In this document: positions 34,228 to 45,434 of the stretch, in pieces
Numbering within the stretch: the stretch's first letter is position 1
Layout of the letters: every line of letters begins with the position of its first letter
Origin: Azadirachta indica
Lineage: Eukaryota > Streptophyta > Magnoliopsida > Sapindales > Meliaceae
Assembly (NCBI GenBank): GCA_022749755.1
Contig: CM040445.1
Location: 10,561,182 to 10,625,181 of the forward strand
Direction of reading: 5' to 3'
DNA: 64,000 bases
Position numbers and translations under genes: made by a program
Notes under the pieces: generated by a model
Told to the model about the DNA's origin: nothing
The model's database searches: none
The model's input: only the letters and a program-made list of their open reading frames with translations

Positions 34228-35839
34228 GAAATAATTCATCCTCGAATCACCTACATCAAACAAAGATAAATCAGCAACATTAAAAGTCGCACTAACATTA
34301 CCATAGTTATCTAGTAAATCTAGTTTGTAAGCATTATTATTGATTCTCTCCAAGACTTGAAATGGTCTATTTCCTCTAGGCTGCAATTTCGATTTCCATT
34401 GTGTAGAAAACCTTTCCTTACGCATGTGCACCCAAACTCAATCTCCAGGCTTTAAAACAATCTTCAAACGCCCCTAAGTAGCTTGCTTAGCATATTGTTC
34501 ATTTTTCCTTTTAATGTTAGCCCGAACTTTAGCATATAAATCCTTTACAAAATCTGCCTTTTTCTTACCATCAAGATTAACATGTTCATTAGTAGGCAAA
34601 GGTAAAATATCCATAGGAGTGAAAGGATTAAAGCCATAAACAATTTCAAAAGGTAAAAAAAAAAGTATTAGAATGAACAGACCTATTATATGCAAACTCA
34701 ATATATGACAAATATTTCTCCCATTACTTTAAGTTCTTTTGAATGATAGCATGCAACAAATTTTTTCTATAAACTAAAATATCATCAAAGTAAATTACCA
34801 CAAATTTTCCTATGAAAACACACAGGACATGATTCATTAACCTTATGAATGTACTAAGTGCATTAGTTAAACCAGAAGGCATTACTAACAACTTATACAA
34901 TCCATATTTAGTTTTAAATGCTGTCTTCCATTCATCTCCCTCTTTCACGCGAATTTAATAATAGCCATTCTTTAAATCAATTTTAGAAAATAAACAAGAG
35001 CCATATAGTTCATCAAGCATATCATCGAATCTAATATAAGATGTCTATACTTAACCGTTATTTTGTTAATAGCTCGGTAATCCACACATACACGCCACGT
35101 TTCATCCTTTTTTGAAACTAGGATGACAGGAATCAAATATGGCCTAAGACTCTCCCCCTTTTCTACCAACACACTTACTTGCCTCTGTATCTCCTTTGTT
35201 TGCTCGGGATTAGCTCTATAAACAGGTCGATTTGGTGTGGAGGAACCAGGTATGAAGTTTATTTGATGCTTAATACCTTTTAACAGAGGTAATCCATGGA
35301 GAATCTCCTTGGGGAATAAGTCCACAAACTCCTATAATAAAGACACAATAGCACTAGGCAAAGAAGGGTTAAGGTCATTGGTAGAAAAGTAAATATCCTT
35401 GTAAATAAGTACAAGTAGTTGCTGCCTTACAATCATGAAACTTTTAACCTCATTTTTTTCAGCAAATACACTCATTCCCTTATTTTTCTGTGCTTTTTGC
35501 ACACTTTTCTCTCTAATTTTCCTCTCGGCATCACTCTTTTCAATTACATTTTTCCTCTCGATTTCACTGGCTCTCTTTACTTTTGCTTACTCACTTTCCT
35601 TTTTTTTCTTTTCCTCTAGCTCACACATTTGTTCTTCTCTCATTTTGCACTCTCTTGCTATCCTCATCTAATCTTCATAAGTTTGCAAAAGTTTGAGAGA
35701 GGTTAGTACAACAATTCGGTTATTCATTATAAATGAATAACGATTTTTATACCTATCATGCGCAATCTTCCAATCAAACTGCCATAGTCGGCCAAGCAAT
35801 ATATAACCAGCTTGCATTGGTGCCACATCACATAGAACC
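34228..35839 (-). pseudogene. Family B pol (B1): protease end, RT and integrase end, internally deleted
   Basis: Minus-strand domains in order: protease C-terminus (about 35839-35760, [11 protein letters not shown]), a Lys/Glu linker, RT from about 35325 (GIKHQINFIPGSSTPNRPVY) with [10 protein letters not shown] near 34775, then a direct jump to integrase ([10 protein letters not shown]). The C-terminal GPY/F module follows ([16 protein letters not shown], 34350-34300), ending [21 protein letters not shown] at the LTR. RNase H and the integrase catalytic core are missing because of the internal deletion at about 34750. Further stops interrupt RT. The first half of protease lies at 45435 and beyond, across the nested insertion. 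Confidence 0.8.
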
Positions 35840-36575
35840 TGATACTGGAAAATGGGGGTTTGTGTGGGGATTTAGGTATTTTACTAAATAAAGGTTGAAA
35901 TAAGTTCTCCTTCTTAGGTTTACAATAAATGGAATACAGAACATCACCCTAATTTGTTGCCAAAAGTTGTAGAATTCAAAAGAATACTCACCACTCTATG
36001 AAAATATTCTAGAGATACAGAGTATAAAACACAAGAATTTTAATTAAACTCAACTCAAAACAACTTGATTTCAATACTACATACTTGAAGCCTTTATATA
36101 GGCTTTTACAAAAAAAGAAATGTCAAAGGTTAGACCAACAGCCCCTAAAAATTTGAATAGTTAGGCCAATAACCATTACCTAACTTTGATAAATGACTAC
36201 AAACATTTAAAATTCTTTGAAAATAAACCAAAATAGTTAAGACTTTGAATTACAACTCACCAAATCCTTTGATCATTTAGAAATTAAACAAAATACATTG
36301 AATTTAAGCTAAAAAATCTTTAAACTTCGTGCATCCAGATTTTGCCTTGAAAATGAATATGTTGTGAAGAAGTTATCATAACTTTCTCTAAAAAACTCCA
36401 AATGTTAAACCGTAAAATTATATAGAAAGCTTACTTCTTTAGCTTTCTAATGGTACCAACTTTTTTCTGAAATATTACTTCAGTGAATGCAATTTAAATT
36501 TCGAAATTACCCCTCTGACAGTGTCTTTATAACTTAGTAAATTAGGGTAATCTTTTTGAACTTATTGGCACTTAA
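35840..36575 (-). mobile_element. Solo LTR of family C inside B1, main part
   Basis: Starts TGATACTGG at 35840 directly after GAACC (35835-35839). It matches the C1 LTRs throughout, including the phrase GCCTTTATATAGGCTTTTAC, which is the TATA box region on the minus strand. It is cut at CTTAA (36571-36575) by the D complex and completed by 34 bp at 45401-45434, after which GAACC recurs. Total LTR length is about 770 bp. Confidence 0.9.
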
Positions 36576-37425
36576 TGATGCAAATACGGATGCACACAAG
36601 AGTAATGATCCAATTCAGCTACCTAATGGTCCCGTTACAAGAGCAAGAATGAAGAAATTCAAAGATGCATTGAATGGGATGATTCAAGGTTTGTGGGATG
36701 ATCTTACAACAATTCAAGAGTGTAAGAAAGAGTCAAATATCAAGCTTGGACTTCAAGACAATAATCAGAGCTTGGTAACATTGACACAAGTACAAGAAGG
36801 CAAAACCTGAAGATTAAAGCTTCTACGAAATTCAACTTCTTAAATTTGTATAAGATCATATTCGAACGATGTCTCAAGGCTAAGCAAGCATGTTCAAGTT
36901 CTTTTAATTGCAGTTCGAATCAGATCGTCATCATGATGCAAGTTTCGGATTCCATGTGCCAGTTTGGGCTAAGTTGCTGTTCAAGCCCATCATCTATTTT
37001 AATCTTATTTATAAACATATATTTATAATTTGTTATGTGTTTGGGCTGTTAATGGTAATTATTAAGCTCAAATTCAGTTTATTTTATTTAAAGTTAGAAT
37101 AAGTTTAATTTTGTGGCCAAACACTCCAATTAGAGTTACTTATCTCCTGTACCCTTATATATTCAGCTACATGCTCCCATGGAGGCAGCAATTACTTTTC
37201 TTGAATGAAATTAAATTGAGAGTGTTTTCTCTTATTTTGATTCTTGCTTGAATCAAGATTCTTACAATCAAAGCTAATTACTTTGAGGGTATTTATTCTA
37301 AGGTTCTATTTCACAAATTGAAATTGGGTTACAGACTTGGGTGAATCTGATTTAGCTTTCCAAGAAGTTGCTTCCATGCGTAAAGATATTGGGTCTCAAG
37401 TTTAATATACTCGGGGTTCGTATCA
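36576..37425 (+). repeat. LTR 1 of the D complex, 850 bp
   Basis: Begins TGATGCAAATACGG right after CTTAA and ends GGGTTCGTATCA. A TTATATATT TATA-like element is at 37155-37163. It is followed not by a primer site but by polyprotein tail sequence at 37426. Confidence 0.9.
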
Positions 37426-37664
37426 GAAAAGAAGAATCAACAAATTACAAGCCAAGTAAACAAAGGACGAAGGCGCGTTATATTCGAGCCTGGTGATTGG
37501 GTTTGGGTACATATGCGAAAGGAAAGGTTTCCAACTCAAAGGAAGTCAAAGCTACATCCAAGAGGAGATGGTCCCTTTCAAGTTGTTGAGAAGATCAATG
37601 ATAATGCCTATAAATTGGATCTTCCTGGTGAGTATACTGTGAATGCAACTTTTAATGTGGCTGA
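37426..37664 (+). pseudogene. Displaced piece of family D pol C-terminus
   Basis: This 239-bp fragment codes for the end of integrase ([24 protein letters not shown] residues and the GPY/F module PFQVVEKINDNAYKLDL). It is nearly identical to 42430-42665 of the same complex. It stands between the LTR and the leader, where the primer binding site and first part of the leader should be. It joins the leader at GCTGAAGGTG. Confidence 0.85.
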
Positions 37665-38138
37665 AGGTGTTAAACGAAAAAAAGGAAAATAAAAAGAAAA
37701 ATCATATTGCTTCAAGGAGTTTGACCAAATCAAGCCTACATTCCAAAAACAAGCTTCCTAATCTTTCCATAATTTTTGTTTGACTTTCCTATTCCTGTAC
37801 TGATTTTTTTTTCTTTTCTTTGTTCTTAATCTTTCCTTTATCATTTCTAAAAATCTATTTCCTAGTCCTTGTGCTTTCCCAGTTTGTTGCCTATCTAAAT
37901 TAGTTTTATTTTACTTTTCATTGTATTTAGTAAGTTTGTATAAATTTTGATTTTTTGCAACTATTCTTAATAAGAGAATTAGAGTGGAAAAAGGCTTATT
38001 GTGAGCTCATCTAGAGAAAAGCCATAAAATTATGTGTGAAACACGAGCGAACTTGAGTGATAACATTACTTGAGTGAAACACGTGAGGGAGTGAAGTGAG
38101 AAAATTATTCTTTTGCTTTACTAACTTTGTCTTGAAGG
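37665..38138 (+). other. Partial untranslated leader of the D complex
   Basis: Matches the D5 leader from about 18626 to 19096. The first roughly 365 bp of that leader and the primer site are absent. It contains ACACGTGAGGGAGTG about 60 bp before gag. No gene is seen. Confidence 0.7.
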
Positions 38139-41100
38139 ATGAGTGGACAAGCAAGAAATCCACAACGTGAGATAGATCGATTCCAAGCTTTAACCGAGTT
38201 GTTGCAAGCCATGGATAGAAAATATGGAGAGTTGGTTGATAGAATGGAGAGGCTGGAGGTTTCAACCACAAGGGGGCAGCCACCTAATGCTCCTAATCCA
38301 ACCATGCAAACTAGGCGAGTTCCGAGAAGAGCTCAATTAGATGATAGCTTTAATGATAGTGAATCGCTTGATGACAATGGAGAGGAAGAAGAGGTGAGAC
38401 CGAGGGTAAGAAACAATAACAATAGCAACAGTGGGGTCAAACTGAAAATTCCCCCATTTTATAGAAGAATGGATCCTGAGGCTTACTTGGATTGGGAAAC
38501 AAAGATTGAATTAGTGTTTGATTGCAATGACTACACTGAATCCAAGAAGTTCAAGCTTGCCGTGGCTGTTTTTGAAGCTTATGCTATTACTTGGTGGGAT
38601 GATACTAAGCAAAAGCGAAGGAGAAATAGGGAAAGGCCCATTGAAGAGTGGAGAGATCTGAAATCCATCATGCGCAAGAGATTTGTACCAAGCTACTACT
38701 ATAGAGAATTGTATAATCGACTTCAAAATCTCACTCAAGGGTCTAAGAGTGTTGAGGAATACTACAAGGAGATGGAGGTAGCAATGATAAGAGCAAATGT
38801 AGAGGAAGATAATGAGGCTACAATGGCAAGATTTCTCAATGGTTTGAACAAAAAGATTTCTAATGTGGTTGAATTGCAGCCATATATGGAGCTAGAAGAC
38901 TTGCTTCACCTTGCATTGAAGGTTGAGAAGCAACTGAAAAAGAGAGGTCGTACAAGTCAGTTTTCCTCCTATACTTCCGCATTCAAATCAAATTGGAGGA
39001 AAGATGATAAGGCTTCGTCATCCAAGCCTAAAATCGAATCCAAAAAGTTTCCCAAAACATCCAAGTCAAGCAAAGATAAGGGTACGTTTGATTCTACTAC
39101 TAACACCAGAAATATTAAATGTTTTAAATGTCAAGGTGTAGGACATTACAAGCGGGATTGCCCAAATCAAAGAACCATATTCATGCTTGAGGGAGAGTAC
39201 TATTCGGCCAGTGAAGAGGAGAATGAACAAGAGACGATGCCAACTCTTAAAGATGCAAGTGATGAAGAAGGGGATGAGCAATTTACTATGGCAGAAAGTG
39301 GTAAGGCTCTTGTATCAAGAAGAGTTTTGAATATGCAAGTCCAACAGGAAGAATGTGATCAAAGAGAGAATCTCTTTCATACTAGGTGTCTTGTAAAGGA
39401 TAGGGTTTGTGATGTGATAATTGATGGTGGCAGTGTAACTAATGTTGCTAGTACTACTCTTGTAGAAAAGTTAGGGTTACCTACTTTAAAACATCCACAT
39501 CCTTACAAGTTGAAGTGGCTTAATGATTGTGGGGAAATTAGGGTGACAGAGCAAGTTCTTGTTGCCTTCAAAATAGGCAAGTATAGAGATGAGTTGTTGT
39601 TTGATGTAGTGCCCATGCATGCTGGCCATCTCTTGTTGGGACGCCCTTGGCAATTTGACAGAAGGGTGTTACATAATGGTTTTACAAATCATTATACTTT
39701 TGAGAAGGATGGGAAGAAAATTACTCTTGTACCACTTTCACCTAAAGAAGTTTATGAGGGTGAGCTTAGAAGAATGCAAAGTCAGAGAGAAAACAAGAGT
39801 GAGGAGAAAAGAGTGAGTGAAGTTGTAACAAAGGAGGGTAAGTTTTCAAAAGAAAGGAGTGGCAAAAAGAATGAGAAAGAAAAAAAAGTAAGTTCGAATG
39901 GAGAGGGGCAGAATTCAAATGAGGGAAAAAGAGTGGAGGAAAAAGAAACAATTGAGTGTGAAAAGAAACAAGTGAGCTTTTATGCAAAAAGGAGTGATAT
40001 TAGGGCGGCTTGGTTTTCCAACAAAAGTATACTTGTACTTATGTACAAAAAACTTTACTTAAACACTAATGACCTTAATACTTCTTTGCCTACTGCATTT
40101 GTTTCTCTTTTACAGGCTTATGAAGATGTTTTTCCCGAGGAGGTGCCCAATGAATTGCCGCCCATTAGGGGTATCGAGCATCAGATCGATTTTATTCCTG
40201 GAGCTTCAATTCCAAATAAATCAGCCTATAGGAGTAATCCCGAGGAGACAAAGAAGCTTCAAAGGCAAGTTGAGGAGTTGTTAACAAAGGGATATGTTAG
40301 AGAAAGTATGAGTCCATGTGCTGTTTCTGTTCTATTGGTACCTAAGAAAGATGGCTCTTGGCGTATGTGTGTTGATTGTCGTGCAATTAATAACATTACG
40401 GTAAAGTATCGCCATCCTATTCCTAGGCTAGATGATATGCTTGATGAATTATATGGTTCTACTATCTTTAGCAAAATTGATTTGAAAAGTGGGTATCATC
40501 AAATTCGCATGAGAGAGGGTGATGAGTGGAAAACTGCATTCAAAACAAAATATGGTCTGTATGAATGGTTAGTTATGCCTTTTGGTTTAACTAATGCACC
40601 TAGTACTTTCATGAGGCTTATGAATCATGTTTTGAAAGATTTAATTGGAAAATTTGTTGTTGTATACTTTGATGATATCCTTGTATATTCCAAAAATTTG
40701 AATGAACATGTAGAACATTTAAGGGCTGTACTTGATATTTTGAGGAAAGAAAAGTTATATGCTAACTTTAAAAAGTGTTCTTTTTGTTTAGATCGAATTG
40801 TGTTTTTAGGTTTCGTGGTAAGTGTTCAAGGCGTTGAAGTTGATGAAGAGAAGGTAAGTGCTATTAAAAATTGGCCTACTCCTAAATCGGTAAGTGAGGT
40901 AAGAAGTTTTCATGGATTGGCTAGTTTTTATAGACGGTTTATAAAAGATTTTAGCACCATTGCGGCACCCCTTACAGAGGTAATTAAAAAGAATTGTACT
41001 TTTAAGTGGGACAAAGAACAAGAGCATGCATTTACTTTATTGAAAGATAAGCTTTGTAAGGCACCCATTCTTGCCTTGCCTAACTTTGCTAATACTTTTG

Positions 41101-42044
41101 AACTTGAATGTGATGCATCAGGATTGGGCATTGGGGCTGTTCTTATGCAGGAAAAGAGGCCAATTGCCTACTTTAGTGAAAAGCTCTATGGCGCCTCATT
41201 GAATTATCCTACTTACGACAAAGAGCTTTATGCTTTGGTTAGAGCTTTGGAAAATTGGCAGCATTACTTATGGCCTAAGGAATTTGTTATTCATACTGAC
41301 CATCAATCTTTGAAGTTCATTAAAAGTCAAGGTAAGTTGAACAAACGACATGCCAAATGGGTCGAATTTATTGAGACTTTTCCTTATGTGATTAAATACA
41401 AGCAAGGTAAAGATAATGTTGTGGCTGATGCACTTTCAAGGAGGTATACTTTACTTAATGCTTTAGATGCAAGAATGCTTGGATTTGAACATATTAAAAC
41501 TCTTTATGATGATGATACTGACTTTTCTAGCATTTTCAAAGCATGTGAGAAAGCTGCATATGGTAAGTTCTATAGAATGGATGGGTTTTTGTTTAAAGAA
41601 AATAAATTGTGCATACCTATTTGTTCTCTGAGAGAATTGCTTGTAAAAGAGTCTCATGGGGGTGGTTTAATGGGATATTTTGGCATTACAAAAACTTTAG
41701 ACACTTTACATGAACACTTCTATTGGCCTAAAATGAAAAATGATGTGCAAAAAGTTTGTGATAGATGTGTTGTGTGCAAACAAGCTAAATCTAAAGTTTT
41801 AAATCAAGGTTTGTATACTCCTTTACCTGTTTCTAGTGAACCTTGGACTAATATTTCCATGGATTTTGTTTTGGGTTTACCTAGATCGAAAAAGAGAAAA
41901 GATTCTATTTTTGTAGTGGTTGATAGGTTTTCCAAGATGTCACATTTTATACCTTGTAATAAAACTGATGATGCCACTAATATTGCAAATCTGTTCTTTA
42001 GGGAAGTAGTGCGTTTGCATGGCATTCCAAAAAACTATAGTTAG
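38139..42044 (+). CDS. Family D gag-pol polyprotein, first 1301 residues
   Basis: This is the longest open frame of the window. The ATG at 38139 matches the D5 gag start. Domains, with approximate residues: N-terminal coiled coil 15-45; gag core 103-260 ([16 protein letters not shown]); zinc knuckle [15 protein letters not shown] 328-342; protease with [13 protein letters not shown], Asp 429; RT about 700-900 with FDDILVYS, Asp 845 and 846; RNase H with [10 protein letters not shown], Asp 992, ending VADALSRRY near 1095; integrase zinc region 1173-1213 ([10 protein letters not shown] to CDRCVVC) and first catalytic Asp 1242 in [10 protein letters not shown]. It ends early because six A residues at 42029-42034, one more than expected, shift the frame to a TAG at 42042. 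It would encode particle protein, protease, RT, RNase H and part of integrase. Confidence 0.9.
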   Translation: MSGQARNPQREIDRFQALTELLQAMDRKYGELVDRMERLEVSTTRGQPPNAPNPTMQTRRVPRRAQLDDSFNDSESLDDNGEEEEVRPRVRNNNNSNSGVKLKIPPFYRRMDPEAYLDWETKIELVFDCNDYTESKKFKLAVAVFEAYAITWWDDTKQKRRRNRERPIEEWRDLKSIMRKRFVPSYYYRELYNRLQNLTQGSKSVEEYYKEMEVAMIRANVEEDNEATMARFLNGLNKKISNVVELQPYMELEDLLHLALKVEKQLKKRGRTSQFSSYTSAFKSNWRKDDKASSSKPKIESKKFPKTSKSSKDKGTFDSTTNTRNIKCFKCQGVGHYKRDCPNQRTIFMLEGEYYSASEEENEQETMPTLKDASDEEGDEQFTMAESGKALVSRRVLNMQVQQEECDQRENLFHTRCLVKDRVCDVIIDGGSVTNVASTTLVEKLGLPTLKHPHPYKLKWLNDCGEIRVTEQVLVAFKIGKYRDELLFDVVPMHAGHLLLGRPWQFDRRVLHNGFTNHYTFEKDGKKITLVPLSPKEVYEGELRRMQSQRENKSEEKRVSEVVTKEGKFSKERSGKKNEKEKKVSSNGEGQNSNEGKRVEEKETIECEKKQVSFYAKRSDIRAAWFSNKSILVLMYKKLYLNTNDLNTSLPTAFVSLLQAYEDVFPEEVPNELPPIRGIEHQIDFIPGASIPNKSAYRSNPEETKKLQRQVEELLTKGYVRESMSPCAVSVLLVPKKDGSWRMCVDCRAINNITVKYRHPIPRLDDMLDELYGSTIFSKIDLKSGYHQIRMREGDEWKTAFKTKYGLYEWLVMPFGLTNAPSTFMRLMNHVLKDLIGKFVVVYFDDILVYSKNLNEHVEHLRAVLDILRKEKLYANFKKCSFCLDRIVFLGFVVSVQGVEVDEEKVSAIKNWPTPKSVSEVRSFHGLASFYRRFIKDFSTIAAPLTEVIKKNCTFKWDKEQEHAFTLLKDKLCKAPILALPNFANTFELECDASGLGIGAVLMQEKRPIAYFSEKLYGASLNYPTYDKELYALVRALENWQHYLWPKEFVIHTDHQSLKFIKSQGKLNKRHAKWVEFIETFPYVIKYKQGKDNVVADALSRRYTLLNALDARMLGFEHIKTLYDDDTDFSSIFKACEKAAYGKFYRMDGFLFKENKLCIPICSLRELLVKESHGGGLMGYFGITKTLDTLHEHFYWPKMKNDVQKVCDRCVVCKQAKSKVLNQGLYTPLPVSSEPWTNISMDFVLGLPRSKKRKDSIFVVVDRFSKMSHFIPCNKTDDATNIANLFFREVVRLHGIPKNYS

Positions 42045-42963
42045 TGATAGAGATGTGAAGTTTCTAAGTCATTTTTGGAAAGTTTTGTGGAGTAAATTGG
42101 GTACTAAATTGTTATATTCTACTACTTGTCACCCACAAACTGATGGTCAAACAGAAGTTGTGAATAGGACTTTGGGAACTTTGTTGCGTGCTATTGTCCA
42201 AAAGAATTTGAAGAATTGGGAAGAGTGCATTCCATTTGTTGAATTCGCATATAATAGAGTTGTGCATTCTATTACTGGTTTTTCACCATTTGAAATTGTT
42301 TATGGTTTTAACCCACTAACCCCTTTGGATTTAGTTCCTTTACCTTTTGATGAAAGAACTAGCTTAGATGGGAAAACAAAGGCAGAATTGGTGAGAAAAC
42401 TACATGCAGATGTGCGCAAAAACATTGAAAAGAAGAATCAACAAATTACAAGCCAAGTAAACAAAGGACGAAGGCGCGTTGTATTCGAGCCTGGTGATTG
42501 GGTTTGGGTACATATGCGAAAGGAAAGGTTTCCAACTCAAAGGAAGTCAAAGCTACATCCAAGAGGAGATGGTCCCTTTCAAGTTGTTGAGAAGATCAAT
42601 GATAATGCCTATAAATTGGATCTTCCTGGTGAGTATACTGTGAATGCAACTTTTAATGTGGCTGATCTTTCTCTTTTTGATGTAGATGGTGAAGATTCGT
42701 GGACGAATCATCTTGAGGAACAAGGGAATGATGCAAATACGGATGCACACAAGAGCAATGATCCAATTCAGCTACCTAATGGTCCCGTTACAAGAGCAAG
42801 AATGAAGAAATTCAAAGATGCATTGAATGGGATGATTCAAGGTTTGTGGGATGATCTTACAACAATTCAAGAGTGTAAGAAAGAGTCAAATATCAAGCTT
42901 GGACTTCAAGACAATAATCAGAGCTTGGTAACATTGACACAAGTACAAGAAGGCAAAACCTGA
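42045..42963 (+). pseudogene. Family D integrase C-terminal part and LTR-encoded tail, after frameshift
   Basis: The next frame (open from 42019) continues the same polyprotein with no other break. It holds the second integrase Asp in [12 protein letters not shown] (42045-42047) and the catalytic Glu in GQTEVVN (42154-42156). The GPY/F module PFQVVEKINDNAYKLDL is near 42575. The last 78 codons (42729-42963) lie inside LTR 2 and contain GPVTRARMKKFKDALNG. With the preceding frame the protein would be about 1607 residues, a usual length for Ty3/gypsy gag-pol. The frameshift is a single base in an A-run, so either a recent mutation or an assembly error is possible. Confidence 0.85.
42715..42728 (+). 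other. Polypurine tract of the D complex
   Basis: GAGGAACAAGGGAA directly precedes LTR 2 (TGATGC at 42729) and would prime plus-strand DNA synthesis. It lies inside the polyprotein coding region, so protein and priming functions overlap. Confidence 0.75.
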
Positions 42964-43578
42964 AGATTAAAGCTTCTACGGAATTCAACTTCTCAAATTT
43001 GTATAAGACCATATTCGAACGATGTCTCAAGGCTAAGCAAGCATGTTCAAGTTCTTTTAATTGCAGTTCGAATCAGATCGTCATCATGATGCAAGTTTCG
43101 GATTCCATGTGCCAGTTTGAGCTAAATTGCTGTTCAAGCCCATCATCTATTTTAGTCTTATTTATAAACATATATTTATAATTTGTTATGTGTTTGGGCT
43201 GTTAATGATAATTATTAAGCTCAAATTCAGTTTATTTTATTTAAAGTTAGAATAAGTTTAATTTTGTGGCCAAACACTCCAATTAGGGTTACTTATCTCC
43301 TGTACCCTTATATATTCAGCCACATGCTCCCATGGAGGCAGCAATTACTTTTCTTGAATGAAATTAAATTGAGAGTGTTTTCTCTTATTTTGATTCTTGC
43401 TTGAATCAAGGTTCTTACAATCAAAGCTAATTACTTTGAGGGTATTTATTCTAAGGTTCTATTTCACAAGTTGAAATTGGGTTACAGACTTGGGTGAATC
43501 TGATTTAGCTTTCCAAGAAGTTGCTTCCATGCGTAAAGATATTGGGTCTCAAGTTTAATATACTCGGAGTTCGTATCA
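42729..43578 (+). repeat. LTR 2 of the D complex, 850 bp
   Basis: Same ends and length as LTR 1. It serves as 3' LTR of the first internal region. A TTATATATT element is near 43308-43317. It is followed directly by RT sequence (CAAAGGATCTTC) instead of a primer site. Confidence 0.9.
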
Positions 43579-44545
43579 CAAAGGATCTTCAAAGGCAAGT
43601 TGAGGAGTTGTTAACGAAGGGATATGTTAGAGAAAGTATGAGTCCATGTGCTGTTCTTGTTCTGTTGGTACCTAAGAAAGATGGCTCTTTGCGTATGTGT
43701 GTTGATTGTCGTGCAATTAATAACATTACGGTAAAGTATCGCCATCCTATTCCTAGGCTAGATGATATGCTTGATGAATTATATGGTTCTACTATCTTTA
43801 GCAAAATTGATTTGAAAAGTGGGTATCATCAAATTCGCATGAGAGAGGGTGATAGAGATGTGAAGTTTCTAAGTCATTTTTGGAAAGTTTTATGGAGTAA
43901 ATTGGGTACTAAATTGTTATATTCTACTACTTGTCACCCACAAACTGATGGTCAAACAGAAGTTGTGAATAGAACTTTGGGAACTTTGTTGCGTGCTATT
44001 GTCCAAAAAAATTTGAAGAATTGGGAAGAGTGCATTCCATTTGTTGAATTCGCATATAATAGAGTTGTGCATTCTACTACTGGTTTTTCACCGTTTGAAA
44101 TTGTTTATTGCTTTAACCCACTAACCCCTTTGGATTTAGTTCCTTTACCTTGTGATGAAAGAACTAGCTTAAATGGGAAAACAAAGGCAGAATTGTCAGA
44201 AAACTACATGCAGATGTGCACAAGAACATTGAAAAGAAGAATCAACAAATTACAAGCCAAGTAAACAAAGGACGAAGGCGCGTTGTATTCGAGCCTGGTG
44301 ATCGAGCCTGGTGATTGGGTTTGGGTACATATGCGAAAGGAAAGGTTTCCAACTCAAAGGAAGTCAAAGCTACATCCAAGAGGAGATGGTCCTTTTCAAG
44401 TTGTTGAGAAGATCAATGATAATGCCTATAAATTGGATCTTCCTGGTGAGTATACTGTGAATGCAACTTTTAATGTGGCTGATCTTTCTCCTTTTGATGT
44501 AGATGGTGAAGATTCGTGGACGAATCATCTTGAGGAGCAAGGGAA
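43579..44545 (+). pseudogene. Deleted second internal region of the D complex (RT and integrase pieces)
   Basis: It begins in RT ([20 protein letters not shown]) and runs through [19 protein letters not shown]. It then jumps directly to integrase at [10 protein letters not shown] (about 43855), skipping the RT catalytic F-D-D, RNase H and the first part of integrase. The jump is at a shared GTGATAG-like motif. Integrase continues ([23 protein letters not shown]) to about 44180, where a frameshift occurs. A 15-bp duplication of GAGCCTGGTGATCGA type is seen at 44290-44320. The GPY/F module follows and the frame enters LTR 3. It is a nonautonomous remnant without gag, protease or primer site. 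Confidence 0.85.
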
Positions 44546-45395
44546 TGATGCAAATACGGATGCACACAAGAGCAATGATCCAATTCAGCTACCTAATGGT
44601 CCCGTTACAAGAGCAAGAATGAAGAAATTCAAAGATGCATTGAATGGGATGATTCAAGGTTTGTGGGATGATCTTACAACAATTCAAGAGTGTAAGAAAG
44701 AGTCAAATATCAAGCTTGGACTTCAAGACAATAATCAGAGCTTGGTAACATTGACACAAGTACAAGAAGGCAAAACCTGAAGATTAAAGCTTTTACGGAA
44801 TTCAACTTCTCAAATTTGTATAAGACCATATTCGAACGATGTCTCAAGGCTAAGCAAGCATGTTCAAGTTCTTTTAATTGCAGTTCGAATCAGATCGTCA
44901 TCATGATGCAAATTTCGGATTCCTTGTGCCAGTTTGGGCTAAGTTGTTGTTCAAGCCCATCATCTATTTTGGTCTTATTTATAAACATATATTTATAATT
45001 TGTTATGTGTTTGGGCTGTTAATGGTAATTATTAAGATCAAATTCAGTTTATTTTATTTAAAGTTAGAATAAGTTTAATTTTGTGGCCAAACACTCCAAT
45101 TAGGGTTACTTATCTCCTGTTCCCTTATTTATTCAACCACATGCTCCCATGGAGGCATCAATTACTTTTCTTGAATGAAATTAAATTGAGAGTGTTTTCT
45201 CTTATTTTGATTCTTGCTTGAATCAAGGTTCTTACAATCAAAGCTAATTACTTTGAGGGTATTTATTCTAAGGTTCTATTTCACAAGTTAAAATTGGGTT
45301 ACAGACTTTGGTGAATCTGATTTAGCTTTTCAAGAAGTTGCTTTCATGCGTAAAGATATTGGGTCTCAAGTTTAATATACTCGGGGTTCGTATCA
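44546..45395 (+). repeat. LTR 3 of the D complex, 850 bp
   Basis: Ends GGGTTCGTATCA at 45395, followed by CTTAA, the right-hand target duplication of the complex. The coding tail runs to 44780. Confidence 0.9.
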
Positions 45396-45400
45396 CTTAA

Positions 45401-45434
45401 GTTCTACTTTTAATGTTCAGACACTCCCATGTCA
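45401..45434 (-). repeat. Remaining end of the family C solo LTR
   Basis: These 34 bp match the last bases of the C LTRs (plus-strand view), ending CTCCCATGTCA. GAACC follows at 45435-45439, the same five bases as at 35835-35839, closing the C solo LTR insertion in B1. Confidence 0.9.

Larger units (their letters stand above)
36576..45395 (+). mobile_element. D complex: three LTRs and two internal regions in tandem, one target duplication
   Basis: Three complete 850-bp D LTRs (36576, 42729, 44546) alternate with a near-complete internal region and a short deleted one. The whole complex is bounded by CTTAA on both sides (36571-36575 and 45396-45400). No duplication flanks the middle LTR, so the unit either integrated as a multimer or expanded later by unequal recombination between LTRs. 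LTRs differ by only a few percent by eye, making this the youngest insertion in the window. Neither internal region has a primer binding site after its LTR. Confidence 0.9.

Noticed and set aside
36846..37102. Small frames in the D LTRs (for example MYKTIFERCLKAKQACSSSF)
   Set aside because: They follow the polyprotein stop, differ between LTR copies by small changes, and look like LTR noncoding sequence.
38011..38738. Minus-strand open frames opposite the D gag (and the same at 18969-19696)
   Set aside because: They lie antisense to well-supported gag coding, have no recognisable domain and recur only because the element is repeated.
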